Source of the DNA: Bacillota bacterium
GTDB taxonomy: Bacteria > Bacillota > Clostridia > Oscillospirales > Ruminococcaceae
Assembly (NCBI GenBank): GCA_023457355.1
Contig: JAEWLW010000012.1
Span: 1-64,000, forward strand
DNA length: 64,000 nt
Direction of reading: 5' to 3'
The notes beneath the pieces were generated by a model that was not told the DNA's origin, made no database searches, and saw only the letters and a program-made list of their open reading frames with translations. A program made the translations under genes and the position numbers. Positions 43,868-52,196 of this stretch are shown piece after piece. Numbering within the stretch: position 1 is the first letter of the stretch; each line of letters begins with the position of its first letter.

Positions 43868-44356
43868 ATGTACTATACCGTCAGCGAAACTGCAAAAAAA
43901 GTTAATATTTCACCGCATACCCTGCGCTTCTACTCGAAAGAAGGACTTCTGCCCTTTGTGGACCGCAGTGAGGGCGGCATTCGTATGTTCAAAACAGAGG
44001 ATTTTGAGTGGCTTTTTATTATCGACTGTCTAAAAAGAACAGGAATGCCGATTAAGCAAATCCGACAATTTATTGACTGGTGCTTCGTCGGTGATTCAAC
44101 CATTAATCAACGGCTGGAAATGTTCACAGAACGGAAAAAGGCTGTAGAAAAGCAAATTGAAGATTTGTACGAGGTTCTGGATGTAATCAAATACAAGCAG
44201 TGGCGTTATGAAACCGCAAAAGCAGCAGGAACAACCGCTGTGCTGGAAACAATGAGACCGGAGGATATTCCGGAGGAGATACGCATCATCAAGGAACGGG
44301 TTGACAAACGCCATACTGTAACAAATCTTGACGACCGCCCTGAAAATAAAAAATGA
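43868..44356 (+). CDS. MerR-family transcriptional regulator
   Basis: 162 residues from the ATG at 43868 (GGGGGA upstream). The N-terminal MerR helix-turn-helix, about 1-70, reads YTVSETAKKVNISPHTLRFYSKEGLLP; a coiled coil follows at about 80-120. There is no cysteine pair typical of metal sensors, so it is closer to the aldehyde/redox or multidrug branch. It is flanked by two matching 19-bp-spacer promoters, one for the divergent lipoprotein and one for the SDR-cupin-flavodoxin group. Confidence 0.92.
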   Translation: MYYTVSETAKKVNISPHTLRFYSKEGLLPFVDRSEGGIRMFKTEDFEWLFIIDCLKRTGMPIKQIRQFIDWCFVGDSTINQRLEMFTERKKAVEKQIEDLYEVLDVIKYKQWRYETAKAAGTTAVLETMRPEDIPEEIRIIKERVDKRHTVTNLDDRPENKK

Positions 44357-44364
44357 GGCACATT

Positions 44365-44402
44365 AAAACCCACCTGCATGAAACATCGAGCATGTGGGTT
44401 TT
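44365..44402 (+). terminator. Terminator after the MerR gene
   Basis: AAAACCCAC (44365-44373) pairs with GTGGGTTTT (44394-44402), with extra inner pairing; T-rich end. Confidence 0.8.
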
Positions 44403-44444
44403 ATATTGCGCAAAAAATTTGTTCAGGAAAATGCAATTATCCTC

Positions 44445-44475
44445 TTGACTTAGATATTGCTCTAAGGGTTAATAT
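44445..44475 (+). promoter_or_regulatory. MerR-type promoter of the SDR operon
   Basis: TTGACT (44445-44450), 19-base spacer, TAATAT (44470-44475). The spacer carries CTTAGA-N6-TCTAAG (44449-44466). The -35 box and spacing equal those at 43818-43848, so the MerR protein at 43868 probably activates both. Confidence 0.85.
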
Positions 44476-44515
44476 TTACTCATAGGGCAACAATATGTTT
44501 ATAGGAGGAATGAAT

Positions 44516-45259
44516 ATGGCATCCATTAAAGAAAAAGTTATTATTATATCCGGTGCCTCCAGTGGTATTGGAGAAGCCACAACCCGCCGGCTGGCACAGG
44601 AAGGCGCCAAGTTGATCATTGGCGCCCGCCGTGAGGATCGGCTGAAACAACTGGTGGCTTCCCTGCCAGGTGCCGAGATCAGTTATCAGATAACCGATGT
44701 GACGAAGCCGGAGGATATGGAGGCTCTTGCAAAAGCGGCCCTTGATAAGTACGGTCGCATTGATGTTATTTACAACAATGCAGGCGTCATGCCCACCGCC
44801 AATTTAAGCGAATGCCACCGTGACGAATGGAAACAGATGCTGGACATCAACATCATGGGTGTTCTTAACGGCATTGCCGCTGTTTTACCCACTATGAAAA
44901 AGCAAAAGTCCGGTCACATCATCACCACCGACTCGGTGGCCGGTCACGTGGTCTATCCCGGCTCCGCCGTCTACTGCGGCACCAAATTTGCGGTTCGGGC
45001 AATTATGGAGGGGCTGCGTCAGGAGGAACGAGAAAACAACATCCGTTCCACCATTATCTCTCCCGGTCTTGTCAGCACGGAGCTTTATAAAACCATCAGT
45101 GATCCACAAGCGCGTGAAACACTCAGAAAGGCTGCGCAAATACCCGGCGTGGGATTGACCCCCGATCAAATAGCCGATGCGGTCGCTTATGCCATCGGCA
45201 CCCCGGACACGGTTGCGGTCAGTGAAATTATCATTCGCCCAACCAATCAAATCGTTTAG
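44516..45259 (+). CDS. Short-chain dehydrogenase/reductase
   Basis: 247 residues from the ATG at 44516 (AGGAGG seven bases upstream). Classical SDR: cofactor motif GASSGIGE, NNAGVM, catalytic Ser in TTDSVAG and YCGTK (Tyr-xxx-Lys). The Arg pair in GARRED suggests NADPH preference. First gene of the MerR-activated group; likely reduces a reactive carbonyl. The real substrate is unknown. Confidence 0.9.
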   Translation: MASIKEKVIIISGASSGIGEATTRRLAQEGAKLIIGARREDRLKQLVASLPGAEISYQITDVTKPEDMEALAKAALDKYGRIDVIYNNAGVMPTANLSECHRDEWKQMLDINIMGVLNGIAAVLPTMKKQKSGHIITTDSVAGHVVYPGSAVYCGTKFAVRAIMEGLRQEERENNIRSTIISPGLVSTELYKTISDPQARETLRKAAQIPGVGLTPDQIADAVAYAIGTPDTVAVSEIIIRPTNQIV

Positions 45260-45512
45260 TCTGTCCTGCTAAACTGATGCCGGGCGACGGGGCGATTTTA
45301 AAGCTGGTCGTTTGTCCAAGCGGGCCTGTAATGCGCCGAGTGTTTTATCGCCGCCGCTGCGCACGGCTCATTTGAACGCCCCGCATTGTTTAAGGCACAG
45401 GACGGCATGGCTGCCGATACGTCTGCCAGCTTTAACTTAAGCGCCAAAGTGAAGGACCGCAGCAGCCTGCTGCGCTATACCATTAAAAGCAAACGGAAGG
45501 AAGATGGATTTT
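45260..45512 (+). other. 250-base gap within the MerR-activated group
   Basis: No start with a ribosome site is seen, but 45386-45490 stays open in one frame (MFKAQDGMAADTSASF...) and could be a remnant of a lost gene. No promoter or terminator was recognised, so the cupin gene is probably still in the SDR transcript. Confidence 0.3.
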
Positions 45513-45917
45513 ATGAAAACGCAAGATTCTTTCAGCATTTTTCCCACAGGGGAAAAGAACGAAGCATATGCAAAATATTTTGTTGGACAGAGCTATCTGA
45601 ACATGCTTTCTACCACCGGCGTTAAGATCAGCAATGTAACCTTTGAACCCCGATGCCTGAACAACTGGCATATACACCATAAGAGCGGTCAGATTCTTCT
45701 TATCACCGCAGGCCGGGGGTACTATCAGGAGTGGGGTAAACCGGCGCAGCAGCTATGCCCCGGCGATGTCGTGAATATCCCACCGGAAGTTAAACACTGG
45801 CATGGAGCGGCACCGGATAGTTGGTTTGCGCATCTTGCCGTTGAGGTTCCAGCCGAGAGCGCTTCCAATGAATGGCTGGAGCCGGTTTCGGAGGAAGAAT
45901 ACAACAAACTGAAATGA
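45513..45917 (+). CDS. Cupin-domain protein
   Basis: 134 residues from the ATG at 45513 (GGAAGGAAG nine bases upstream; an ATG at 45504 overlaps that site). Single cupin barrel: NNWHIHHKSGQILLI gives the two metal histidines of motif 1, and GDVVNIPPEVKHWHGA is motif 2. Small cupins of this type often accompany carboxymuconolactone-decarboxylase-like and SDR proteins in stress or detoxification groups, as here. Confidence 0.85.
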   Translation: MKTQDSFSIFPTGEKNEAYAKYFVGQSYLNMLSTTGVKISNVTFEPRCLNNWHIHHKSGQILLITAGRGYYQEWGKPAQQLCPGDVVNIPPEVKHWHGAAPDSWFAHLAVEVPAESASNEWLEPVSEEEYNKLK

Positions 45918-45933
45918 CAATCGGAGGCGAAAA

Positions 45934-46419
45934 ATGTCCCACAGAATCCTTATTGCGTATTTGACGCATTCAGGAAACACACGCAAAATTGCGGGTTATA
46001 TTCATAACGAGATCGGTGGCACTATCTTTGAAATAGAGCCCGAAACGCCCTATCCCAATTCCTACAATGCGGTTGTAGCGCAGGCAAGGAAGGAAATTAA
46101 AGCCGGTTTTAAGCCGGCGCTGAAAGCAAATATAGATGATATGGCATCTTATGACACCCTGTTTATCGGTTCTCCAAACTGGTGCAGTACAATCGCGCCA
46201 CCTGTTGCCTCCTTTTTATCTTCGCACAATTGGTCAGGGAAAACTGTAGTGCCGTTTTGTACCCACGGAGGCGGCGGCAGAGCACGCATGCTGACGGATA
46301 TTGCTAAATTGTGCCCGGAGGCCACAATATTAGACGGATTTGAGGTTTATGGCAGCGGTTCAGGCAATACGCAGGCCCAAATATCGGCATGGCTGCGCAG
46401 AATTAGCGCCAACCGATAA
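45934..46419 (+). CDS. Flavodoxin
   Basis: 161 residues, a long-type flavodoxin. The FMN phosphate loop is THSGNTRKIA near the N-terminus; flavin-ring loops are at GSPNWCSTIAPP and CTHGGGGRARM. It can supply low-potential electrons to neighbouring reductases. It starts 17 bases after the cupin stop, with GGAGG upstream, in the MerR-activated group. Confidence 0.88.
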   Translation: MSHRILIAYLTHSGNTRKIAGYIHNEIGGTIFEIEPETPYPNSYNAVVAQARKEIKAGFKPALKANIDDMASYDTLFIGSPNWCSTIAPPVASFLSSHNWSGKTVVPFCTHGGGGRARMLTDIAKLCPEATILDGFEVYGSGSGNTQAQISAWLRRISANR

Positions 46420-46461
46420 ATCCATAAATTATGATTGATATGATTGAGAGGTGTAGTAACG

Positions 46462-46779
46462 ATGAAAAAACAAACAGCGGGGCGCGATGCCCTAGGAAAT
46501 TTTGCACCAAAGTTTGCACAGTTGAACGATGATGTCTTGTTCGGAGAAGTATGGTCGCGGGAGAAAGAGCTCTCTTTGCGTGACAGAAGCATGATCACGG
46601 TTGCGGCGCTTATCAGCGGCGGCAATTTCGAGCAGCTCAGGCATCACCTCAGCCTGGCAAAAACGAATGGCGTAACGAAAGAAGAAATCTCGGAAATTAT
46701 AACGCACTTGGCCTTCTATGTCGGCTGGCCGAAGGCGTGGTCAGCTTTCAATCTTGCCAAAGAAATTTTCGGCAATTAA
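46462..46779 (+). CDS. Carboxymuconolactone decarboxylase-like protein
   Basis: 105 residues from the ATG at 46462 (GAGAGGTG upstream). All-helical CMD/AhpD fold: LSLRDRSMITVAALISGG, EQLRHHLSLAKTNGVTKEEI and ITHLAFYVGWPKAWSAF. The CxxC of peroxidase-type AhpD proteins is absent, so it is of the non-redox branch. Last gene of the MerR-activated group, with a terminator after it. Confidence 0.88.
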   Translation: MKKQTAGRDALGNFAPKFAQLNDDVLFGEVWSREKELSLRDRSMITVAALISGGNFEQLRHHLSLAKTNGVTKEEISEIITHLAFYVGWPKAWSAFNLAKEIFGN

Positions 46780-46820
46780 TTTGTACTGCTTATATAAGGG
46801 AACCTCTATGAACCGATATA

Positions 46821-46850
46821 TAATGGCGGACGTTTTTTCGTCCGCCATTA
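46821..46850 (+). terminator. Terminator of the MerR-activated group
   Basis: TAATGGCGGACG and CGTCCGCCATTA form a 12-bp perfect stem around six T. The following 46851-47067 holds no recognised gene. Confidence 0.8.
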
Positions 46851-47067
46851 TTATACCAGTTCTGTTTTAGGGCGTTGTGCTACAGACTCTTTCTTCATAC
46901 CCACGGTACCAGATGATGGCCTGCGTGATTATCTGCCGCCCATCAATCCTGCCTGTGCGATTAACGTTTCCTCAAAACCAGCATTTGGGGTACTGATTCA
47001 ATGTGACGCGCACCTTGAACTCCGAGCACTTTCGCATTTGCGGCAGGATACCGGCGCGCTAAACGCC

Positions 47068-48270
47068 TTACTTCTTCTGCGGATCCTTGCCTGCAATCGC
47101 ACGGGCAATATTTTTTCTCTGAATCTGATTCGTACCACTGAAGATTTGGAAGATCTTCGCATCGCGCATCAGTTTCTCGACCGGGTAATCTTTCATATAA
47201 CCATATCCGCCCAGAACCTGCACTGCATCCAAAGTCGTCTGCATCGTGTGGTCGGTAATATACATTTTCAGCAGGGAGGGCAGATAGCCGGTGGGAATCC
47301 CGTCCCGCTGGCACACCAGCGCCTCGTACATAAGGGCGCGGGACGCCTGCGTTCTGGCTTCCATATCCGCAATCATATTGCCAATCGACTGATGGTCAAT
47401 AATGCGTTTACCGAATTGGCGCCGGACCTTGGCATATTCGGTTGCATAATTGACGGCCGCCTGAGCGATCCCCAGATTGAAAGATGTACCGATTGCACGC
47501 CCTTCGGTTGAGATAACCTCCATACTGGTAATGAAGCCACGGCCTTCCTCGCCAATAATATGGTCATGCGGCACACGTACATTGTCAAACACAACCTCAG
47601 AGGTCTCAGAGGTTTTAAGGCCCATCTTGTTCTCTTTTTTGCCGATGGTTACACCGCGCTCCTTCTCCACCAGAAAAAACGTCACGCCCTGGCTGGCACG
47701 CTTTGTCTTATCCGTCCATGCGGCTACCAGAAAAAAGTTAGCCACCGGGCCATTGGAAACAAAGCATTTCGTCCCGCTGATGACCCACTCGTCCCCTTCG
47801 CGTACCGCAGATGTACGCATCGCGGCGGCATCAGATCCCGCCTCGGACTCGGTGACGCAGAAAGCGCCTTTCAACTCACCGGCGAGGATACCATCCGCCC
47901 AACGCTGCTTTTCTTCCTTACTCATCTCCGTTTGAAGAATCAGCGGGAAGTAAGTCCCCATATTGTAGAAGCTGAATGTGAAACCGGCGTCCACCTGTGC
48001 CATCTCTTCGGTAATGATAGCCTGCGTAAAAACGTCCAGACCCAAACCGCCCCATTCCTCGGGGATGTTCATGCCGGAGTAGCCTGCCGCCGCCATTTTC
48101 ATATGCACATCCATGGGATACTGGCCCAAGCCGTCGTCCGCCTTTTCAAGCTTTTCAAGCTGCGGCGCCAGCTCCTTTTCCAGAATCTTTCGGGCCATTT
48201 CTGCGAGCTCTTTCTGCTCGTCTGTAGCCAAGCGATATTGGGCTATTGGGTTTGAACACCAATAGCGCAC
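47068..48270 (-). CDS. Acyl-CoA dehydrogenase-family flavoprotein
   Basis: About 400 residues. All family blocks are present: DEQKELAEMARKIL, GAFCVTESEAGSDAAAM, EWVISGTKCFVSNG and RRQFGKRI, then QVLGGYGYMKDYPVE. The usual catalytic Glu of the C-terminal loop (YEGT) is Ser here: QIFSGTNQIQR. The start is unclear: the GTG at 48270 lacks a ribosome site, and homology suggests translation starts near 48235-48245, where no ATG exists. It could use another base, act as reductase, or be a variant with altered chemistry. The substrate is unknown. Confidence 0.85.
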   Translation of the reverse strand: MRYWCSNPIAQYRLATDEQKELAEMARKILEKELAPQLEKLEKADDGLGQYPMDVHMKMAAAGYSGMNIPEEWGGLGLDVFTQAIITEEMAQVDAGFTFSFYNMGTYFPLILQTEMSKEEKQRWADGILAGELKGAFCVTESEAGSDAAAMRTSAVREGDEWVISGTKCFVSNGPVANFFLVAAWTDKTKRASQGVTFFLVEKERGVTIGKKENKMGLKTSETSEVVFDNVRVPHDHIIGEEGRGFITSMEVISTEGRAIGTSFNLGIAQAAVNYATEYAKVRRQFGKRIIDHQSIGNMIADMEARTQASRALMYEALVCQRDGIPTGYLPSLLKMYITDHTMQTTLDAVQVLGGYGYMKDYPVEKLMRDAKIFQIFSGTNQIQRKNIARAIAGKDPQKK

Positions 48271-48406
48271 TACTTATTATCATCATGCGCGCAATGCACC
48301 TTTAAATCAAACACAGCCCGCATATACAAATGGCACAGAAGTCCTCTTGATAGTTAAAAATATAACATTGCCCCAAGACATGCAAGCTTTGGAAAAGAGG
48401 TAGCCC

Positions 48407-49543
48407 ATGAAATCGTTTCTTTTCGCAATACCCACGCCCATCTATTTTGGAGACGAATGCGTTCCGAAACACGCCGACTTAATTGGCAGTTTCGGGAAGC
48501 GCGCGTATATTATCACCAGCCGGTTTGTACAGGGGTGCCCAAACTACGCACTTGAGGATATCGAGCAGATACTCAAAGACAAAAGCATCGCTTATGAGGT
48601 CTTTATGGACGTGGAAGAAAATCCGCCGCTGCAGTCCGTCCCTGTGCTGACAAAAAAAGTAAAGGAATTTGCGCCCGATTTTCTGATCGGTATCGGTGGC
48701 GGTTCCCCCCTTGACATGACGAAGGCCGTAAGCGTACTCCTCCCTCGCATCAATGAAGATCCGGTGGACGTATTCTATGGCAACGGCATGCCCTACGATA
48801 AAACCACCTCGGAAGGCAGCCTTCCCGTTATTGCCATTCCCACCACTGCCGGTTCCAGTTCCGAGGTAACTGGTTTTGCCGTACTTACAAGAGAAGATAC
48901 CCAGACAAAGCTGGCCATGTGCCAAAAGGTATTCGTGAACGTTGCCTTTCTCGACGCAAGGTACATCCGGCACTCCCCTGCATACCTGTTACATACCGGC
49001 ACTCTGGACGCTCTGGCTCACGGCGCCGAAACCTACGTCAACATCAACAGCAATTTTATGAACCGCTCCATCGCAGAAATTGGATTCAAACTCTTCTCCG
49101 AGTTTAAAGATAACATGCTCAACGATCGTTTAACCGACCAGGACTACGAAAAAATGATCCTTGCTTCCAACATACAAGGCATGGCTTTCATGCAGGCGGG
49201 TACCTGTCTGCCCCATGGCATGAGTTATCCGCTTTCCCATTACAAACATATGTCGCATGGGCTCGCCTGTGGTATCCTGCTGGGCGAGTACTTAAAAGCG
49301 TTCAAAGACCAGAGCATTGTCCAACCCATCGTAACCCTGTGCGGCTTCAAAGATTCCGATGCGTTCGCCGACTACATCAAGCAGATTGCCAAAAAGGACG
49401 TCAAGATTCAGGTTACCAAAGAGGAAATCAATCAGTGGGCCAGGGAATTCTGTAGTCTGGATTTCCGTCTCGCAAAGCATCCTGAACCCATCGGCATCAA
49501 GGAGATCACCCAGATTTACGAGCAGGCCCTCCTCGACCTCTAA
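48407..49543 (+). CDS. Iron-containing alcohol dehydrogenase
   Basis: 378 residues, group III ADH. Cofactor motif GIGGGSPLDMTKA, TTAGSSSEVT, and metal ligands Asp in FLDARYI, His in DALAHGAE, His in CLPHGMSYP and His in KHMSHGLA. AAGAGG precedes the ATG. Related enzymes reduce succinic semialdehyde to 4-hydroxybutyrate, which would link to the operon at 6.2-11.4 kb, but lactaldehyde or butanol-type substrates are equally possible. It lies between an acyl-CoA dehydrogenase and an ene-reductase. Confidence 0.88.
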   Translation: MKSFLFAIPTPIYFGDECVPKHADLIGSFGKRAYIITSRFVQGCPNYALEDIEQILKDKSIAYEVFMDVEENPPLQSVPVLTKKVKEFAPDFLIGIGGGSPLDMTKAVSVLLPRINEDPVDVFYGNGMPYDKTTSEGSLPVIAIPTTAGSSSEVTGFAVLTREDTQTKLAMCQKVFVNVAFLDARYIRHSPAYLLHTGTLDALAHGAETYVNINSNFMNRSIAEIGFKLFSEFKDNMLNDRLTDQDYEKMILASNIQGMAFMQAGTCLPHGMSYPLSHYKHMSHGLACGILLGEYLKAFKDQSIVQPIVTLCGFKDSDAFADYIKQIAKKDVKIQVTKEEINQWAREFCSLDFRLAKHPEPIGIKEITQIYEQALLDL

Positions 49544-49578
49544 TCTGCCTGTTTTTCAACCGGCAGATAGATTCCCGG

Positions 49579-49594
49579 CGGCACAGCGGATGCA
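49579..49594 (+). promoter_or_regulatory. Weak sigma-54-like element
   Basis: CGGCAC-N5-ATGCA keeps GG and GC ten bases apart but misses two consensus bases. It is about 90 bases before the start at 49681. Tentative. Confidence 0.25.
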
Positions 49595-49680
49595 GTTCCT
49601 TATGATCAAATGGATACCGTCCCGTTCGCCGCCAATCTGAAAGGGCGTCCCAGCCAATACATATATCCGGAGGTACAAGC

Positions 49681-51666
49681 ATGGAAAAAGCATACAAGAA
49701 TCTGTTTCAGCCGATACAAATAGGAGGCGTCACAGTCAAAAACCGTTATGCAATGGGCCCGATGGGAACCGCCGGCCTCTTAATTGGCCAGCGCGGCGAG
49801 TTTACGTCTACCGGCATTGACTATTTCTGCGAAAGGGCCCGTGGCGGCTTCGGTTTGATTTGCATGGGTACTGTCACGACCGACATGGAAGTGGATAGAC
49901 CCAATCCCATAGAGGGAAAACCCTCTCCTCTTTATGCACCCAGGACTTTTAAAGAGTCGGCCCTCACCCTCACCGATCGGATTCATACCTATGGCGCAAA
50001 GGTGTTTATTCAGCTTACGCTGGGCCATGGCCGCATCCGCAAGGGGGAGCGTACCCCCTCTGAGGTTCCTTCCTATTATGACCCTTCTGTTATCACAAGC
50101 GCCCTCACGGCTGAACAGATCGAGTCAAAAATAGCCTCGGCTATTAAAACTGCCAGCTTTATTCAATCCTGTGGTTTTGACGGTATTGAAGTCCATGCCA
50201 TGCACTGGGGTTATCTATTGGATCAATTCGCAATGTCCATCTTTAATAATCGCACCGATGAATACGGTGGAACGCTTGAAAAAAGGCTTACTGTCGCCCG
50301 CAAGGTTGTCGAAGGGATGAAAGCGACTTGTGGGAAAAATTACCCTGTCGCTATGCGCCTGGGGCTGAAATCCTACATGAAAGGTTTTAACGAGGCCTCT
50401 CTGCACGGTGAAGATGAGGTGGGCAGAACCCTTGAGGAAGGAGTTCGCATCGCCCAGCTTCTGGAATCCTACGGCTATGATATGTTAAGCGTCGATTCCG
50501 GAATCTACGACTCATTTTATTACTGCGCGCCTCCCGCCTACATGCCATCGGGCTACAACCTGAAGTTGGCCAGAGAAGCTAAAAAGGCTGTCAAGATTCC
50601 CATCTTTACCGCCGGTCGGATGGACGACCCGGATATGTGCGACAAAGCAATTGCCGAGGGGGAAACAGACGGTGTGGTGCTGGCGCGGGCTTCACTGGCT
50701 GAGCCCCACTACGCCAAAAAAGTTATGATGGGCCGCCCGGAAAAAATTTGCCCCTGTATTAACTGCCAGAACTGCACTCAAAATGTTCTGACGCTCGGCG
50801 TTCCCTCCTGTGCTGTCAACCCCGTTGCAATGCGTGAATTTGCCTATGGCTTCGAGAAAGCCGTCACCCCCAAAAAGGTTGTTGTTATCGGCGGCGGGCT
50901 CGCTGGCATGGAAGCGGCCCGAATGGCCAAGTTGCGCGGCCACGACGTTGAACTGTATGAAAAGACAGATCGTCTGGGCGGCCACCTTGTAGAAGCAGGT
51001 GTCCATGTATTTAAGGATGGCATCCGCAAGCTCAACGCATGGTATCAACATGAACTGGAGGATCTCAAAGTACCGGTGAAGCTTAATACTGCCGTCACAT
51101 CGGATATGGTAAAATCCTTGGGTGTGGATGTCGCCATCTTCGCCACCGGTTCCACCCCGATTATCCCCAAAATCAAGGGGATCGACAGCCCCAAGGCGGT
51201 CGCTTGTACCGACGCCCTGCTCGGCCAAAAAGAGGTGGGCAACCGCATCGTCGTTGTCGGCGGTGGCCTTGTAGGCGCTGAGATGGCTTATGAATATGCA
51301 TTGGGTGGTAAGGATGTCACGCTGGTAGAGGCTCTGAATGACATTCTGGCCTCGGGGCCCAGTATCCCGTATATGTGCTCCGACATGCTCAAGGACCTTC
51401 TGAAGGCGTGCAAGGTCAACATTATGACCACCAACCGGATTGAGGCCATTACAGACAAGGGGGCTTTAATCAGCAACAAAGACGGCGTCCAGACAGAGCT
51501 GGAGGCCGACCATGTCGTCATCGCTATCGGGTATCGCCCCTCTCCGTCCACGCTTGACGATTTCCTCGGTGAAGGAATCGACGTTTACCAGATCGGCGAC
51601 GGCAGGATGGTGGGTAATGTAAGAACCGCTATCCTGGATGCCTATGAAGTGACAAGGAGGCTATAG
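49681..51666 (+). CDS. FMN/FAD/4Fe-4S ene-reductase (2,4-dienoyl-CoA reductase type)
   Basis: 661 residues in the FadH/TMADH layout. An old-yellow-enzyme TIM barrel, about 1-350, binds FMN (GYLLDQFAMSIFNNRTDEYGG). The 4Fe-4S cysteines are CPCINCQNC...C (C-x2-C-x2-C-x11-C). Then come FAD/NAD(P)H domains with GGGLAGMEAARMAK and GGGLVGAEMAYEYA. Such enzymes reduce activated C=C bonds with NAD(P)H in the cytoplasm. GGAGGTA precedes the ATG. With the adjacent dehydrogenases it could take part in fermentative reduction of an enoate; the substrate is unknown. Confidence 0.92.
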   Translation: MEKAYKNLFQPIQIGGVTVKNRYAMGPMGTAGLLIGQRGEFTSTGIDYFCERARGGFGLICMGTVTTDMEVDRPNPIEGKPSPLYAPRTFKESALTLTDRIHTYGAKVFIQLTLGHGRIRKGERTPSEVPSYYDPSVITSALTAEQIESKIASAIKTASFIQSCGFDGIEVHAMHWGYLLDQFAMSIFNNRTDEYGGTLEKRLTVARKVVEGMKATCGKNYPVAMRLGLKSYMKGFNEASLHGEDEVGRTLEEGVRIAQLLESYGYDMLSVDSGIYDSFYYCAPPAYMPSGYNLKLAREAKKAVKIPIFTAGRMDDPDMCDKAIAEGETDGVVLARASLAEPHYAKKVMMGRPEKICPCINCQNCTQNVLTLGVPSCAVNPVAMREFAYGFEKAVTPKKVVVIGGGLAGMEAARMAKLRGHDVELYEKTDRLGGHLVEAGVHVFKDGIRKLNAWYQHELEDLKVPVKLNTAVTSDMVKSLGVDVAIFATGSTPIIPKIKGIDSPKAVACTDALLGQKEVGNRIVVVGGGLVGAEMAYEYALGGKDVTLVEALNDILASGPSIPYMCSDMLKDLLKACKVNIMTTNRIEAITDKGALISNKDGVQTELEADHVVIAIGYRPSPSTLDDFLGEGIDVYQIGDGRMVGNVRTAILDAYEVTRRL

Positions 51667-51821
51667 TCAAACGGCTTGAGAATGGGAACAGACCGGGCGC
51701 GGATATTTTATGCCTTACAAGGCGGAAGACGCAGGCGGACTGACGCCCGCCAGGAGCGGCAACGCAATGAAGCGCAAAACAGACCGCAAAGACGACCTGA
51801 TTTTTAAGTCGTCTGGCTATA
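51662..51821 (+). repeat. Structured dispersed repeat, copy C
   Basis: 160 bp, starting inside the stop codon of the ene-reductase. Outer arms 51662-51677 and 51806-51821 pair over 16 positions with two wobbles and one mismatch. The apical hairpin is GGCGGAC/GCCCGCC. The core is a more diverged match to copies A and B (shared GATATTTT, CAAGGCGGA, GACGC, GCGCAAAA). It lies upstream of the DUF3311/symporter pair. No gene is seen in 51822-51959. Confidence 0.7.
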
Positions 51822-51959
51822 TAAGCCGGCTGCAAGCAGACATATTCAAAGAAGAAAGTGGAACCAGGCGCTGAGAGGGGGAAATCAATTTGTGTATCGC
51901 CCAATTGTTCGTAAAGTTCACTTGAGAATCAGAATGATTAAAGTGAGGAGGAGCAGAGT

Positions 51960-52196
51960 ATGAAATTAACTGCAAGATTTGCCTTTGTCAGTTGCTTGGT
52001 TATATGGGGCTTAATTCTTCTGCCTTATTTCGTCCCAAGCTTAAACACGCTTACACCCAAAATACTGGGGTTACCTTTCGTTGTCTTTTGGCAATACGCT
52101 TTAATCGCCCTCCATATCATTCTCTGCATCGTTTGCAAGCGATACGTCTGGGATACGTTCGATGCACATGACGACCAAGGGGGGGAAGATTCGTGA
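51960..52196 (+). CDS. DUF3311-type small membrane subunit
   Basis: 78 residues with two membrane helices (about 8-30 and 38-62) and a charged tail. This matches the small DUF3311 proteins encoded directly before sodium/solute symporters. GGAGGAG precedes the ATG. Its stop overlaps the GTG of the symporter by four bases, so the two are made together and probably form a two-subunit carrier. Confidence 0.8.
   Translation: MKLTARFAFVSCLVIWGLILLPYFVPSLNTLTPKILGLPFVVFWQYALIALHIILCIVCKRYVWDTFDAHDDQGGEDS

Noticed and set aside
45260..45512. Pseudogene between the SDR and cupin genes
   Set aside because: One frame is open for about 100 bases, but no family match could be recognised; kept only as a gap note.
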